From Aquabacter sp. L1I39 (GTDB lineage Bacteria > Pseudomonadota > Alphaproteobacteria > Rhizobiales > Xanthobacteraceae), in the NCBI RefSeq assembly GCF_017742835.1, contig NZ_CP072392.1, positions 4,797,597-4,861,596 of the forward strand: a stretch of 64,000 nt of DNA, written 5' to 3'. Shown piece by piece: positions 36,533-46,455 of the stretch. The first letter of the stretch is position 1; each line of letters starts with the position of its first letter. The notes under the pieces are model-generated. The model saw only the letters and a program-made list of their open reading frames with translations, did no database searches and was not told the origin of the DNA. The position numbers were made by a program, and so were the translations under genes.

Positions 36533-38308
36533 ATGGCTCGCATGCGTGCTGTCGACGCCGCTGTCCGCGTTCTGGAAAAGGAAGGCATTTCCTGCGCCTT
36601 CGGCGTTCCGGGCGCGGCGATCAATCCGTTCTATTCTGCCCTCAAGGCCCGCGGCTCCATCCGCCACGTCCTGGCGCGCCACGTGGAGGGCGCCTCCCAC
36701 ATGGCCGAGGGCTATACCCGTGCGGTGGCCGGCAATATCGGCCTGTGCATCGGCACGTCGGGGCCGGCCGGCACCGACATGATCACCGGGCTCTACTCGG
36801 CCTCGGCGGATTCCATCCCGATCCTATGCATCACCGGCCAGGCCCCCCGCGCCCGGCTCTACAAGGAAGATTTCCAGGCGGTGGACATCGAATCCATCGC
36901 CAAGCCGGTCACCAAGTGGGCGGTCACCGTGCGCGAGCCGGCCCTGGTGCCGATGGTGTTCCAGCAGGCCTTCCACGTCATGCGCTCGGGCCGCCCCGGC
37001 CCGGTGCTCATCGACCTGCCCCTGGACGTGCAGCTCGCCGAGATCGAGTTCGACGAGGAAACTTACGCTCCGCTGCCCGTCTACAAGCCCAAGGCCACCC
37101 GCGCCCAGGCGGAGAAGGCCCTGTCTTTCCTGCTCGACAGCGAGCGCCCGCTGATCATCGCCGGTGGCGGCATCATCAATGCGGATGCCTCGGCCCAGCT
37201 CGTGGAGTTCGCCGAACTGACCGGCGTGCCGGTCATCCCCACCCTCATGGGCTGGGGCACCATTCCCGACGACCATCCGCTGATGGCCGGCATGTGCGGC
37301 CTCCAGACCTCGCACCGCTACGGCAATGCCAATTTGCTGGCGTCCGACTTCGTGCTCGGCATCGGCAATCGCTGGGCAAACCGGCACACGGGCTCGGTGG
37401 AGGTCTACACCAAGGGCCGCAAGTTCGTGCATGTGGACATCGAGCCGACCCAGATCGGCCGCGTCTTCGGACCGGACTTCGGCATCGTCTCCGATGCGGG
37501 CGCGGCCCTCGACCTGTTCCTTGAGGTGGCGCGCGAATGGAAGGCGAAGGGCCTGTTGCCGGACTATTCCGCCTGGGCGCAGGAGTGCCTTGGCCGCAAG
37601 CGGACCATGCTGCGCAAGTCGCACTTCGACAATGTGCCGCTGAAGCCCCAGCGCGTCTATGAGGAGATGGTGGAGGCCTTCGGGCGCGACGTGACCTATG
37701 TCACCACCATCGGCCTCTCCCAGATCGCCGGTGCCCAGTTCCTGCACGTCTATGAGCCGCGCCACTGGATCAATTGCGGCCAGGCCGGCCCGCTCGGCTG
37801 GACCTTGCCGGCGGCGCTCGGCGTGCGGGCGGCGCGCCCCGATGCCAAGATCGTGGCGCTCTCGGGCGACTATGACTTCCAGTTCCTGATCGAGGAACTG
37901 GCGGTGGGCGCCCAGCACAACCTGCCCTATCTCCATGTGGTGGTGAACAATTCCTATCTCGGCCTCATCCGGCAGGCGCAGCGCGGCTTCGAAATGGACT
38001 TCGAGGTGTCACTGTCCTTCGACAATATCAATTCGGAGGAGGCCGGTGCCTATGGCGTCGACCATGTGGCGGTGGCCGAGGGCCTTGGCTGCAAGGCCAT
38101 CCGGGTGCGCACGCCCAACGAATTCAAGGACGCCTTCGCCCGTGCCGAAGCCCTGATGCAGGAGCACCAGGTGCCGGTGGTGGTGGAATTCATCCTGGAG
38201 CGTGTGACCAACATCGCCATGGGTGTGGAGATCGACAAGGTCACCGAGTTCGAGGACATCCTCGATCTTCCTGTCGAGAAGGTCCGTCAGCCCGAACCGG
38301 CGGAGTGA
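36533..38308 (+). CDS. gcl: glyoxylate carboligase (tartronate-semialdehyde synthase)
   Basis: A ThDP- and FAD-dependent enzyme condensing two glyoxylates to tartronate semialdehyde and CO2. The 591-aa length matches the family. Val51 in [14 protein letters not shown] replaces the catalytic Glu found in nearly all other ThDP enzymes; this substitution is diagnostic for Gcl and separates it from oxalyl-CoA decarboxylase or acetolactate synthase. The ThDP/Mg motif [19 protein letters not shown] (about 444-462) ends at VVNN. The SD is GAAGGGGAAACGCC. It heads the gcl-hyi-glxR-pyk group and has two dyads upstream. Confidence 0.96.
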   Translation: MARMRAVDAAVRVLEKEGISCAFGVPGAAINPFYSALKARGSIRHVLARHVEGASHMAEGYTRAVAGNIGLCIGTSGPAGTDMITGLYSASADSIPILCITGQAPRARLYKEDFQAVDIESIAKPVTKWAVTVREPALVPMVFQQAFHVMRSGRPGPVLIDLPLDVQLAEIEFDEETYAPLPVYKPKATRAQAEKALSFLLDSERPLIIAGGGIINADASAQLVEFAELTGVPVIPTLMGWGTIPDDHPLMAGMCGLQTSHRYGNANLLASDFVLGIGNRWANRHTGSVEVYTKGRKFVHVDIEPTQIGRVFGPDFGIVSDAGAALDLFLEVAREWKAKGLLPDYSAWAQECLGRKRTMLRKSHFDNVPLKPQRVYEEMVEAFGRDVTYVTTIGLSQIAGAQFLHVYEPRHWINCGQAGPLGWTLPAALGVRAARPDAKIVALSGDYDFQFLIEELAVGAQHNLPYLHVVVNNSYLGLIRQAQRGFEMDFEVSLSFDNINSEEAGAYGVDHVAVAEGLGCKAIRVRTPNEFKDAFARAEALMQEHQVPVVVEFILERVTNIAMGVEIDKVTEFEDILDLPVEKVRQPEPAE

Positions 38309-38337
38309 CCTCCCCTCCGGACTTTGGGTAGACTTGA

Positions 38338-38370
38338 CCCTCCGGCGCACGTCGCGCCGGAGGGCTCTTT
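38338..38370 (+). terminator. stem-loop between gcl and hyi
   Basis: An 11-bp perfect stem CCCTCCGGCGC / GCGCCGGAGGG with an ACGTC loop, followed by CTCTTT. It could partially terminate or protect the gcl message. Confidence 0.55.
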
Positions 38371-38436
38371 GCGGCCGCGCCTGCGGGGGCGGACCGAAAC
38401 CAAGCAATATCAAAGGCTCAGCCAGCGGAGAGGTGA

Positions 38437-39210
<774 letters not shown>

Positions 39211-39216
39211 GACTGG

Positions 39217-39234
39217 CGGGGGCGAATGCCCCCG
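39217..39234 (+). terminator. stem-loop between hyi and glxR
   Basis: A CGGGGGC-GAAT-GCCCCCG hairpin (7-bp GC stem) starting 7 nt after the hyi stop and followed by TTCTCC. A weak terminator or mRNA end-stabiliser within the operon. Confidence 0.4.
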
Positions 39235-39305
39235 TTCTCCACCGCCAAGCAAAGCCGCGACGCGCAGGGCGCGGCGCGCCCATAGATTTCAGGGAGTGAT
39301 TTCAC

Positions 39306-40184
39306 ATGAACGTCGGTTTCATCGGCCTCGGCATCATGGGCCGGCCCATGGCCGGGCATCTCATCGATGCCGGCCACACCCTCTTCGTCCATAACCGCTC
39401 CAAGCCCGCCCAGGACCTCCTGGACAAGGGCGCGGTGGATGCCGGCTCGCCGGCGGAGGTTGCCCGCAAGGCGGACGTCATTATCACTATGGTCCCCGAT
39501 ACCCCGGACGTGGAAAAGGTGCTGTTCGGCAAGGACGGCGTGGCCGAGGGCCTTTCCGCCGGCAAGATCGTGGTGGACATGAGCTCCATCTCGCCCGTCG
39601 CCACCAAGGAATTTGCGGCCAAGGTGGCGGCGCTGGGCGCCGACTATCTGGACGCGCCGGTCTCCGGCGGTGAGGTGGGGGCCAAGGCGGCTTCGCTCAC
39701 CATCATGGTGGGCGGCTCAGATGCCGCCTTCGAGACGGTCAAGCCGCTGTTCGAAAAGATGGGCAAGAACATCACCTTGGTGGGCGGCGTCGGCGCCGGC
39801 CAGACCGCGAAGGTCGCCAACCAGATCATCGTCGCGCTGACCATCGAAGCAGTGGCCGAGGGCCTCGTCTTCGCCGCCAAGGCGGGCGCGGACCCGGCCA
39901 AGGTGCGCCAGGCGCTCATGGGCGGCCTTGCCACCTCCCGCATCCTGGAAGTGCATGGCGAGCGCATGATCAAGCGCACCTTCGATCCGGGCTTCCGCAT
40001 CGAGCTGCACCAGAAGGACCTGAACCTCGCCCTGTCCTCGGCCCGCGCGCTGGGCGTGTCCCTGCCCAACACCGCCACGGCCCAGGAACTCTTCAACGCG
40101 GTCTCCGCCCATGGCGGCGCCAAGCTGGACCATTCCGCCCTGGTGAAGGCGTTGGAGCTCATGGCCGGCCACGACGTGGCGTGA
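39306..40184 (+). CDS. glxR: tartronate semialdehyde reductase (2-hydroxy-3-oxopropionate reductase)
   Basis: Reduces tartronate semialdehyde to D-glycerate with NAD(P)H. The 292-aa beta-hydroxyacid dehydrogenase has GLGIMGRPMAGHL (dinucleotide fold) at residues 7-19, the substrate-binding DAPVSGGEVGAKAASLTIMV near 116-135, the catalytic Lys in GAGQTAKVANQIIV near 170, and the C-terminal HQKDLNLALSSARALGVSLP near 235. It follows gcl and hyi, which supply its substrate. An NAD-binding GlxR versus a related 3-hydroxyisobutyrate dehydrogenase is resolved by this context. Confidence 0.95.
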   Translation: MNVGFIGLGIMGRPMAGHLIDAGHTLFVHNRSKPAQDLLDKGAVDAGSPAEVARKADVIITMVPDTPDVEKVLFGKDGVAEGLSAGKIVVDMSSISPVATKEFAAKVAALGADYLDAPVSGGEVGAKAASLTIMVGGSDAAFETVKPLFEKMGKNITLVGGVGAGQTAKVANQIIVALTIEAVAEGLVFAAKAGADPAKVRQALMGGLATSRILEVHGERMIKRTFDPGFRIELHQKDLNLALSSARALGVSLPNTATAQELFNAVSAHGGAKLDHSALVKALELMAGHDVA

Positions 40185-40213
40185 CACCGCCTCTCATGCT
40201 CTAAGCAAGAGGT

Positions 40214-40245
40214 CCGATCCGGCCAGCGCCAAATGGCCGGATCGG
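40214..40245. terminator. stem-loop between glxR and pyk
   Basis: A 12-bp perfect stem CCGATCCGGCCA / TGGCCGGATCGG with an 8-nt loop. It is preceded by CATGCTCTA (40195-40203), which also occurs in the repeat region near 62252. It has no T tract, so it may be a dispersed palindromic element rather than a terminator. Confidence 0.45.
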
Positions 40246-40320
40246 GAGGCGGCATCTGTCGCGACGCATAAAGCAACCGGCCGCAATGGCCGGGCAAGAA
40301 TGACATCTGGGGAAAACGCC

Positions 40321-41781
40321 ATGGTCACGAGACGCACCCGCTCCACCAAGATCGTCGCAACGGTGGGGCCGGCCTCCAACAGCCCGGAAATGCTGAAGGC
40401 CCTGTTCGAGGCGGGCGTGGACGTGTTTCGCCTGAACTTCAGCCATGGCACGCAGGATGACCATGGCGCGGTGCTTGCCCGCATCCGCGCCCTTGAGGCA
40501 GAAGCCGGACGCCCCATCGGCGTGATCGCCGACTTGCAGGGCCCCAAGCTCCGCCTCGGCCGCTTCGCGGAAAATGCCATCACCTTTGCCCCCGGCAAGA
40601 TCTTGCGCTTCGACGCGGATGTGGAGACGCTGGGCGACGCGAACCGGGTGCCCATCCCCCATCCCGACATCATTGAGGCCCTTACCCTCGGCGCCACCGT
40701 GCTGTGCGACGACGGCAAGGTGCGCCTGAAAGTGGTGGGCAAGGGCCCCGGCTGGCTGGATGCGGAGGTCATCAGCGGAACGCGCCTGTCCAACAACAAG
40801 GGCTTCAACATCCCCGACGTGGTGCTGCCGCTCTCGCCGCTGACGGAGAAGGACCGCTCCGACCTCGCTTTTGCGCTCTCCAAGGGCGTGGAATGGATCG
40901 CCTTGTCCTTCGTGCAGCGGCCGGAAGACATTCACGAGGCCCGCGCCCTGGTGGGCGACCAAGCCGCCATCATGCTGAAGATGGAAAAGCCCTCGGCAGT
41001 GGAGCACCTCACCGAGCTGGTGCGCCTGTCGGACGCCATCATGGTGGCGCGCGGGGATCTCGGCGTCGAGCTGTCGCTGCCGGAAGTGCCGGCCATCCAA
41101 AAGCGCATGATCGCCGAATCTCGCCGCTTCGGCCGGCCGGTCATCGTCGCCACACAGATGCTGGAAAGCATGATCACCGCCCCCGTCCCCACCCGCGCGG
41201 AGGTGTCGGACGTCGCCACAGCCGTCTATGAGGGGGCGGATGCGGTGATGCTCTCGGCGGAAAGCGCGGCGGGGCAGTATCCCCGCGAGGCGGTGGTCTT
41301 CATGGATGACATCATCCGCCATGTGGAAGGCGATCCCGGCTATCGCCGCGTGCTCGACGCCATGCCCCCGCCCGCCGGCGACGACGGCATCGGCGATGCG
41401 GTGATCCGCGCCGCGACGCAGACCGCAACCGCCGTCAACGCGAAGGCCATCGTCGCTTATACGCTCTCCGGCACCACCGGCCTGCGAGCCGCGCGCGAGC
41501 GCCCGGCTCAGCCGATCCTGGGCATTACCAGCCGCATCGAGACCGCCCGTCGCCTCGCCTTGTGCTATGCGGTGCACGCCGTGCATGCGCCCGGCGACAT
41601 CCACTCCTTCGGCGAAATGGTGGACACAGCGGTGCGGATCGCCGTGCGTGAGACCCTGGGCAAGCCGGGCGACCGGCTGACGATCACCGCCGGTGTCCCC
41701 TTCGCACAGCCGGGTACGACCAATATCCTGCGCGTCACCACCATCGGGGACACCGATCCGCCAAGCAAATACGACGCCTGA
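40321..41781 (+). CDS. pyk: pyruvate kinase
   Basis: Transfers phosphate from phosphoenolpyruvate to ADP. The 486-aa protein has the N-terminal STKIVATVGPASNS and VFRLNFSHG, the active-site MLKMEKPSAVEHL (KMEK for the usual KIEN), the Mg/PEP motif VARGDLGVE, ATQMLESM, and PTRAEVSDVATAVYEGADAV, plus a full C-terminal domain. The start is the ATG at 40321 after TCTGGGGAAAACGCC; an ATG at 40300 is also in frame. Position after gcl-hyi-glxR resembles TtuE-type pyruvate kinases of glycerate pathways, suggesting a catabolic isozyme. Glycerate kinase, expected between glxR and pyk, is absent here. Confidence 0.95.
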   Translation: MVTRRTRSTKIVATVGPASNSPEMLKALFEAGVDVFRLNFSHGTQDDHGAVLARIRALEAEAGRPIGVIADLQGPKLRLGRFAENAITFAPGKILRFDADVETLGDANRVPIPHPDIIEALTLGATVLCDDGKVRLKVVGKGPGWLDAEVISGTRLSNNKGFNIPDVVLPLSPLTEKDRSDLAFALSKGVEWIALSFVQRPEDIHEARALVGDQAAIMLKMEKPSAVEHLTELVRLSDAIMVARGDLGVELSLPEVPAIQKRMIAESRRFGRPVIVATQMLESMITAPVPTRAEVSDVATAVYEGADAVMLSAESAAGQYPREAVVFMDDIIRHVEGDPGYRRVLDAMPPPAGDDGIGDAVIRAATQTATAVNAKAIVAYTLSGTTGLRAARERPAQPILGITSRIETARRLALCYAVHAVHAPGDIHSFGEMVDTAVRIAVRETLGKPGDRLTITAGVPFAQPGTTNILRVTTIGDTDPPSKYDA

Positions 41782-41926
41782 CCTGCCCCGCGTCCGCCGT
41801 GACATCAGGCCGCGCGGCGCAGAATTGGAGTGCTTGCGGTGGTGCCGGGCAACCTTGCTCCCCTTGGGCGGTGGCGCGCGGCGGCACTTTCGGCCACAAT
41901 GGCTGCGCACCCATCGGGAAGGCAGC

Positions 41927-42433
41927 ATGGCCGTCGAGATCGAGCGAAAATTCCTGGTCACCGACGATGGTTGGCGCGCAGGGGCGACGGGCGAGCGCTA
42001 TTGCCAGGGCTATCTGTGCATCTCCGCCGATGCCACAGTCCGCATCCGCCTCGCGGGCGAAGTGGGATACATCACCGTCAAGGGCTCCACCGAGGGCATG
42101 TCCCGCGCGGAGTTCGAGTATGAAATCCCCGCCCCCGATGCGGAAGCCATGCTGCGCGACCACTGCGCCAAGCCTCTGATTGAAAAGGAACGCTTCACCC
42201 TCACCCACGCGGGCAAGACCTGGACGGTGGACGTCTTCTCCGCCGCCAATCAGGGGCTCGTGGTCGCCGAGGTGGAGCTGGAGCATGCGGACGAGGAGGT
42301 CCCCCTGCCCCCTTGGGTGGGCGAGGAGGTCACCGACGATCCGCGCTACCGCAATTCCTCCCTGGTTAGCGCGCCCATGAACGGCGAGGAAGGATCCGGC
42401 CCTAAACGCGGCTGCTGCGGTTCGGCGGAATAG
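41927..42433 (+). CDS. CYTH domain protein (triphosphate tunnel metalloenzyme family)
   Basis: A 168-aa cytosolic protein with the EXEXK hallmark (VEIERKFLV, residues 3-11) and the alternating charged strands of the triphosphate tunnel (TVRIRLAGEVGYITVKG, AEFEYEIP, WTVDVF, VAEVELE). Members hydrolyse inorganic tripolyphosphate or, less often, make cAMP; a tripolyphosphatase role would fit a genome with ppk and two ppx-type genes. The C terminus ends with two adjacent cysteines (KRGCCGSAE), an unusual tail. The start is the ATG at 41927 with GGGAAGGCAGC. It is convergent with the UDG gene (6-nt gap). Confidence 0.88.
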   Translation: MAVEIERKFLVTDDGWRAGATGERYCQGYLCISADATVRIRLAGEVGYITVKGSTEGMSRAEFEYEIPAPDAEAMLRDHCAKPLIEKERFTLTHAGKTWTVDVFSAANQGLVVAEVELEHADEEVPLPPWVGEEVTDDPRYRNSSLVSAPMNGEEGSGPKRGCCGSAE

Positions 42434-42439
42434 GCCGCC

Positions 42440-43321
42440 TCAGCCTCCCTCCCGGTGCCCGCCCTTTGCCAGCAGTGCCTCAATGGCCAGAAGATCGCGC
42501 CACACCAGCCGCTTGCCCAGCGGCGTGCGCAGCAGATAGGCGGGATGAAAGGTGGCGAGCGCCGCGATGGTGCGCTGTCCGGTCTCGTACGACACCACCT
42601 GCCCCCGCAACTTGGTGATGCCCTCCTTGGTGCCGAGCAGCGTCTGGGCGGAAGGGCCGCCCAGGCACACCAGGATGTCCGGGTCCGCCAGCTCGATCTG
42701 GCGGCGGATGAAGGGCAGGCAGATGGCGGTTTCCTGCGGGGTGGGCGTGCGGTTGCCCGGCGGGCGCCAGGGAATGACATTGGCGATATAAGCGCTGGTG
42801 CGATCCAGGCCGATGGCGGCCAGCATGAGATCCAGCAGACGGCCCGAGCGGCCCACGAATGGCAGGCCCTGCACGTCCTCGTCCCGCCCCGGAGCCTCGC
42901 CCACGAACATGATTCGGGCCTGCGGATTGCCATCGGCGAAGACGAGGCGCGTGGCCGTACGCTTCAACGGACAACCGTCGAAACCCTCCAGAATTGTCCT
43001 GAGCGCCTCCAGGTTTTCCGCCGAGCGCGCTGCCTCGCGCGCCGCCATCTCGGCCACGTCCGGTGGCTGCGCCGCCATCATTCCGCCCGGAGCCACGGGC
43101 GCCGCTGCGCGGGGAGCGGGTCGCGCGGGTTGTGCGGACGGCCGCGCAGCCGCGCCATTCCCCCGCTCCCCCCCTGCAGCGAAGGCCGCTGCCCGCGCGC
43201 GCGCCGCAGCCGCACTTTCCGCGAAGCGATCGACCGGCTCTTCCCCGATGGCCACATCGACGCCCGCCTCCAGATGGAAGGCGAGAAGATCGGCAAGATC
43301 GTCGGGGGAGAAGTCGGTCAT
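42440..43321 (-). CDS. uracil-DNA glycosylase, family 4-like
   Basis: Removes uracil from DNA in base-excision repair. The 293-aa protein has a 100-residue Ala/Pro-rich N-terminal extension, then the UDG core: motif A VGEAPGRDEDVQGLPFVGRS, NVIPWRPPGNRTPTPQE, and motif B FHPAYLLRTP. The iron-sulfur cluster region is altered: only one Cys (DGCPLK) stands where family 4 has a CxxC pair, while the Cys of AICLPF remains. So the cluster may be absent or differently ligated. The start at 43321 (MTDFSPDDL) has no strong SD; upstream starts to 43435 are possible. Confidence 0.85.
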   Translation of the reverse strand: MTDFSPDDLADLLAFHLEAGVDVAIGEEPVDRFAESAAAARARAAAFAAGGERGNGAAARPSAQPARPAPRAAAPVAPGGMMAAQPPDVAEMAAREAARSAENLEALRTILEGFDGCPLKRTATRLVFADGNPQARIMFVGEAPGRDEDVQGLPFVGRSGRLLDLMLAAIGLDRTSAYIANVIPWRPPGNRTPTPQETAICLPFIRRQIELADPDILVCLGGPSAQTLLGTKEGITKLRGQVVSYETGQRTIAALATFHPAYLLRTPLGKRLVWRDLLAIEALLAKGGHREGG

Positions 43322-43483
43322 GGCCACGCGGTGATGTGAGGGCGCAGGATAGCCCATCCGGACCCGCCCCGCGACCGTGTTGCGCGGCGCCATTTTCAAT
43401 CGCAGTGCGTCAATCGAATTGTCATCCCGGTCCAAGCATGGAAAAAGTCAAAAGACGAAGAACACGGGTCTAGGGAAGCGGTG

Positions 43484-45154
43484 ATGAGCGAAGCTGAGCT
43501 GCCGGAACGCGAAGGTATGGATTATGACGTGGTGGTGGTTGGCGCAGGGCCAGCTGGCCTCGCCACCGCCATCCGCCTCAAGCAGCTCGCGGGCGAACGG
43601 GGAGAAGATGTCTCCGTGGTCGTCGTGGAAAAGGGCTCCGAGGTGGGCGCCCACATCCTTTCCGGCGCGGTGGTCGATCCCTCTGGGCTTGACCTGCTTT
43701 TCCCCGACTGGCGCACCGAAGGCGATGCGCCCCTGGTGACGCAGGTGGAGGACGACCGCTTCTACCTGCTCGGCGCGGGCGGCGGCGTCCGCCTGCCCAA
43801 TTTCCTCATGCCGCCGCTGATGAACAATCACGGCAATTATATCGGCTCACTCGGCAATGTGTGCCGCTGGCTCGCCCAGAAGGCCGAGGCGCTGGGGGTG
43901 GAGATCTATCCCGGCTTCGCCGCTTCCGAGATCCTTTATGACGACAAGGGCGCTGTGGCGGGCATCGCCACCGGCGACATGGGTGTCGGCCGCGAGGGCG
44001 AGCCCAAGCCCGAATTCACCCGCGGAATGGAATTGCGCGGCCGCTACACGGTGTTCGCCGAGGGCGCGCGCGGCCATCTGACCAAGCAGCTCATCGCCAA
44101 ATACAGCCTGGACGCCGGTCGCGAGCCGCCCAAATTCGGCATCGGCCTGAAAGAGTTGTGGAAGGTGAAGAAGGAAAAGCACCATCCCGGCCTGGTGCAG
44201 CACGCCTTCGGCTGGCCGCTGGACCACAAGACCGGCGGCGGCGCCTTCCTCTACCACATGGAGGATGAGCAGGTGATGGTGGGCTTCGTGGTCCACCTCA
44301 ACTACCAGAACCCCTATCTCTCGCCTTTCGATGAGTTCCAGCGCTTCAAGACCCACCCCTTCTTCGCTGACACGTTCGAGGGCGCCAGGCGCATCTCCTA
44401 TGGCGCCCGCGCAATCACCGAGGGCGGCTATCAGAGCGTACCCAAGCTGTCCTTCCCGGGCGGAGTGCTGGTGGGCTGCGGCGCCGGCTTTGTGAACGTG
44501 CCGCGCATCAAGGGCAGCCACAATGCGGTGCTCTCCGGTGCGCTGGCCGCCGAGCATCTGGTGCCGGCCCTCGCCGAAGGGCGCGGCCATGACGAACTGG
44601 CCAGCTTCGAGGGCGCCTGGCGCCATTCCGCCATCGGCGAGGACCTGCGCAAGGTGCGCAACGTGAAGCCGCTCTGGTCCAAATACGGCACCTTCATCGG
44701 CATCGGCCTCGGCGCCGTCGACATGTGGACCAACACGCTGGGCTTCTCGCTGTTCGGCACGCTCGGACATGGCAAGACCGACGCGGCGTCCCTGAAGCCG
44801 GCCTCCGAATGCAAGCCCATCGCCTATCCCAAGCCCGATGGCGTACTGACCTTCGACAAGCTGTCCTCGGTGTTCATCTCCAACACCAATCATGAGGAGG
44901 ACCAGCCGGTCCATCTCAAGGTGAAGGACATGGCGCTGCAGAAGGCGTCCGAGCACGACGTGTTTGCCGGACCGTCCAACCGCTATTGCCCGGCGGGCGT
45001 CTATGAATGGGTGGAGGAGGCCTCCGGCCCCCGCTTCCAGATCAACGCGCAGAATTGCGTGCACTGCAAGACCTGCGACATCAAGGACCCCAACCAGAAC
45101 ATCGTCTGGACCGCCCCGGAAGGCGGCGGTGGGCCGAATTATCCCAATATGTGA
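43484..45154 (+). CDS. electron transfer flavoprotein-ubiquinone oxidoreductase (ETF-QO)
   Basis: An inner-membrane-associated enzyme passing electrons from ETF (fatty acid and amino acid oxidation) to ubiquinone. The 556-aa protein has an N-terminal FAD motif DVVVVGAGPAGLATAIRL, a second flavin/quinone region (SGAVVDPSGLDLLFPDW, GCGAGFVNVPRIKGSHNA), and the C-terminal 4Fe-4S domain with cysteines in YCPAGVYEW and NCVHCKTCDIKDPNQNIVW, ending GPNYPNM. The ATG at 43484 follows TAGGGAAGCGGTG; a GTG one codon earlier is an alternative. It is divergent from the UDG gene and followed by a clear terminator. Confidence 0.95.
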   Translation: MSEAELPEREGMDYDVVVVGAGPAGLATAIRLKQLAGERGEDVSVVVVEKGSEVGAHILSGAVVDPSGLDLLFPDWRTEGDAPLVTQVEDDRFYLLGAGGGVRLPNFLMPPLMNNHGNYIGSLGNVCRWLAQKAEALGVEIYPGFAASEILYDDKGAVAGIATGDMGVGREGEPKPEFTRGMELRGRYTVFAEGARGHLTKQLIAKYSLDAGREPPKFGIGLKELWKVKKEKHHPGLVQHAFGWPLDHKTGGGAFLYHMEDEQVMVGFVVHLNYQNPYLSPFDEFQRFKTHPFFADTFEGARRISYGARAITEGGYQSVPKLSFPGGVLVGCGAGFVNVPRIKGSHNAVLSGALAAEHLVPALAEGRGHDELASFEGAWRHSAIGEDLRKVRNVKPLWSKYGTFIGIGLGAVDMWTNTLGFSLFGTLGHGKTDAASLKPASECKPIAYPKPDGVLTFDKLSSVFISNTNHEEDQPVHLKVKDMALQKASEHDVFAGPSNRYCPAGVYEWVEEASGPRFQINAQNCVHCKTCDIKDPNQNIVWTAPEGGGGPNYPNM

Positions 45155-45179
45155 GGCTGCACCTCATATGCGCGTGCGA

Positions 45180-45212
45180 ATGGCCGGGGCCTCCCCCCGG
45201 CCATTTTCGTTT
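45180..45212 (+). terminator. intrinsic terminator of ETF-QO gene
   Basis: An ATGGCCGGGG / CCCCGGCCAT stem with a 5-nt loop, then TTTCGTTT, 25 nt after the stop. It also faces the convergent apt gene. Confidence 0.85.
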
Positions 45213-45225
45213 GTGAGTGGCCCGC

Positions 45226-45771
45226 TCAATGCCCCGGGAATGCCAGGAGTGCGCGCACCGGAACCCCCATGGCGCGCAAGCGGTCCGCGCCGCCGAGATC
45301 GGGCAGATCCACCATGAAGCAAGCGGCCTCCACCTTCGCGCCGATGGAACGCAAGAGCTTCACCGCACCTTCCGCCGTGCCGCCGGTGGCGATCAGGTCG
45401 TCCACGAGGATCACGCGCTCACCGGGCGCCACGGCATCCACATGCATTTCCATCTCGTCCTGGCCATATTCCAGGGCATAGGCCATGCGCACGGTCTCGT
45501 GGGGCAGCTTGCCCTTTTTGCGGATCGGGACGAACCCCGCTGAGAGCTGATGGGCCACCGCCCCACCAATGATGAAGCCCCGCGCCTCGATGCCGGCCAC
45601 TTTGTCGATCTTCGCCCCCGCCCAGGGCTGGACCAGTTCATCAATGGCCCGCCGGAAGGCCCGGGCATCGCCGAGCAGGGTGGTGATGTCCCGGAACAGG
45701 ATGCCGGGTTTGGGATAATCGGGAATGGTGCGGATGGCGGCGGAGAGGTCGAAGCTCTTGAAATCGCTCAT
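45226..45771 (-). CDS. apt: adenine phosphoribosyltransferase
   Basis: Salvages adenine to AMP with PRPP in the cytosol. The 181-aa length is standard. Features are [18 protein letters not shown] near residue 15, [14 protein letters not shown] (adenine and phosphate binding) near 65, the flexible-loop [10 protein letters not shown], and the PRPP motif [14 protein letters not shown] near 124-137. The start at 45771 (MSDFKSFDL) matches family N termini; the open frame to 45855 upstream is not conserved-looking. It is convergent with the ETF-QO gene. Confidence 0.96.
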   Translation of the reverse strand: MSDFKSFDLSAAIRTIPDYPKPGILFRDITTLLGDARAFRRAIDELVQPWAGAKIDKVAGIEARGFIIGGAVAHQLSAGFVPIRKKGKLPHETVRMAYALEYGQDEMEMHVDAVAPGERVILVDDLIATGGTAEGAVKLLRSIGAKVEAACFMVDLPDLGGADRLRAMGVPVRALLAFPGH

Positions 45772-46053
45772 GTGGCCCGTCTCATGGTCTTGGCGAAGGC
45801 GACCCTGTCGGGCCGAGCGCCGGATCCGCGTCCTTGGGATCACGGCAGCGGCCAATATGCGCGGGGCATCCCCGCCGGTTCAATGCGGACCGCGACGAAT
45901 CCGCTGGCGGCGGATCGGCTTCCCGCCATCGTGAAGAGGGAGCCGCCTTCCGACGCGCCCCTCCCCTGATCCGCGATTCTCCCCGCGCCGTAACAGCGGA
46001 CAGGCAGCACGCGACGTGAGGCCATCCCCTCGTCGGCAAGACCGGAGAATGCC

Positions 46054-46446
46054 ATGTTTCTCACCCGACGCGTCTTCGCCCTGGCGGCATTTGCCGCGCC
46101 CCTCGCAGGCGCGATCCCCGCACACGCAGCGACGTTCCAGCCCTACACGCCGGCCGCCTTCGCGGCCGCCACCAAAGCCGGTGGGCCGGTCTTCGTGCAT
46201 GTCTATGCGCCCTGGTGCCTCCAATGCCGGGCACAGGAAGGCATCTTGGAACGCCTCATGGCCGAGCCCCGCTATGCCAATGCCACCTTCTTCCGAGTGT
46301 CCTATGACCAGCAGAAGGACGTGGTGGCCAAGCTCGACGTGCCCCGCTCCACCCTCATCGCCTACAAGGGCGGGCGTGAGACCGGCCGCATGTCCTGGGG
46401 CGTGACGCAGGATGCCGTGCAGAAAGTGCTGGATACCGCCGCCTGA
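46054..46446 (+). CDS. exported thioredoxin-like protein
   Basis: A 130-aa periplasmic thiol-disulfide protein. Residues 1-26 are a signal peptide (FALAAFAAPLAGAIPAHA). The thioredoxin core follows, with an atypical active site APWCLQCRAQ (Cys55, Cys58) and a cis-proline at VPRSTLIAY. The helical C terminus is short. The start ATG at 46054 has CCGGAGAATGCC. The next gene, a CcdA-like membrane protein, begins 9 nt after its stop, so CcdA probably keeps this protein reduced by drawing electrons across the membrane. The downstream client (cytochrome c maturation or an oxidoreductase) is not evident. Confidence 0.88.
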   Translation: MFLTRRVFALAAFAAPLAGAIPAHAATFQPYTPAAFAAATKAGGPVFVHVYAPWCLQCRAQEGILERLMAEPRYANATFFRVSYDQQKDVVAKLDVPRSTLIAYKGGRETGRMSWGVTQDAVQKVLDTAA

Positions 46447-46455
46447 GGCCGCGCT

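Noticed and set aside
36533..38308. Possibility that the ThDP enzyme is oxalyl-CoA decarboxylase, given the oxalate genes
   Set aside because: Val51 at the position of the catalytic Glu and the hyi-glxR neighbours identify glyoxylate carboligase.
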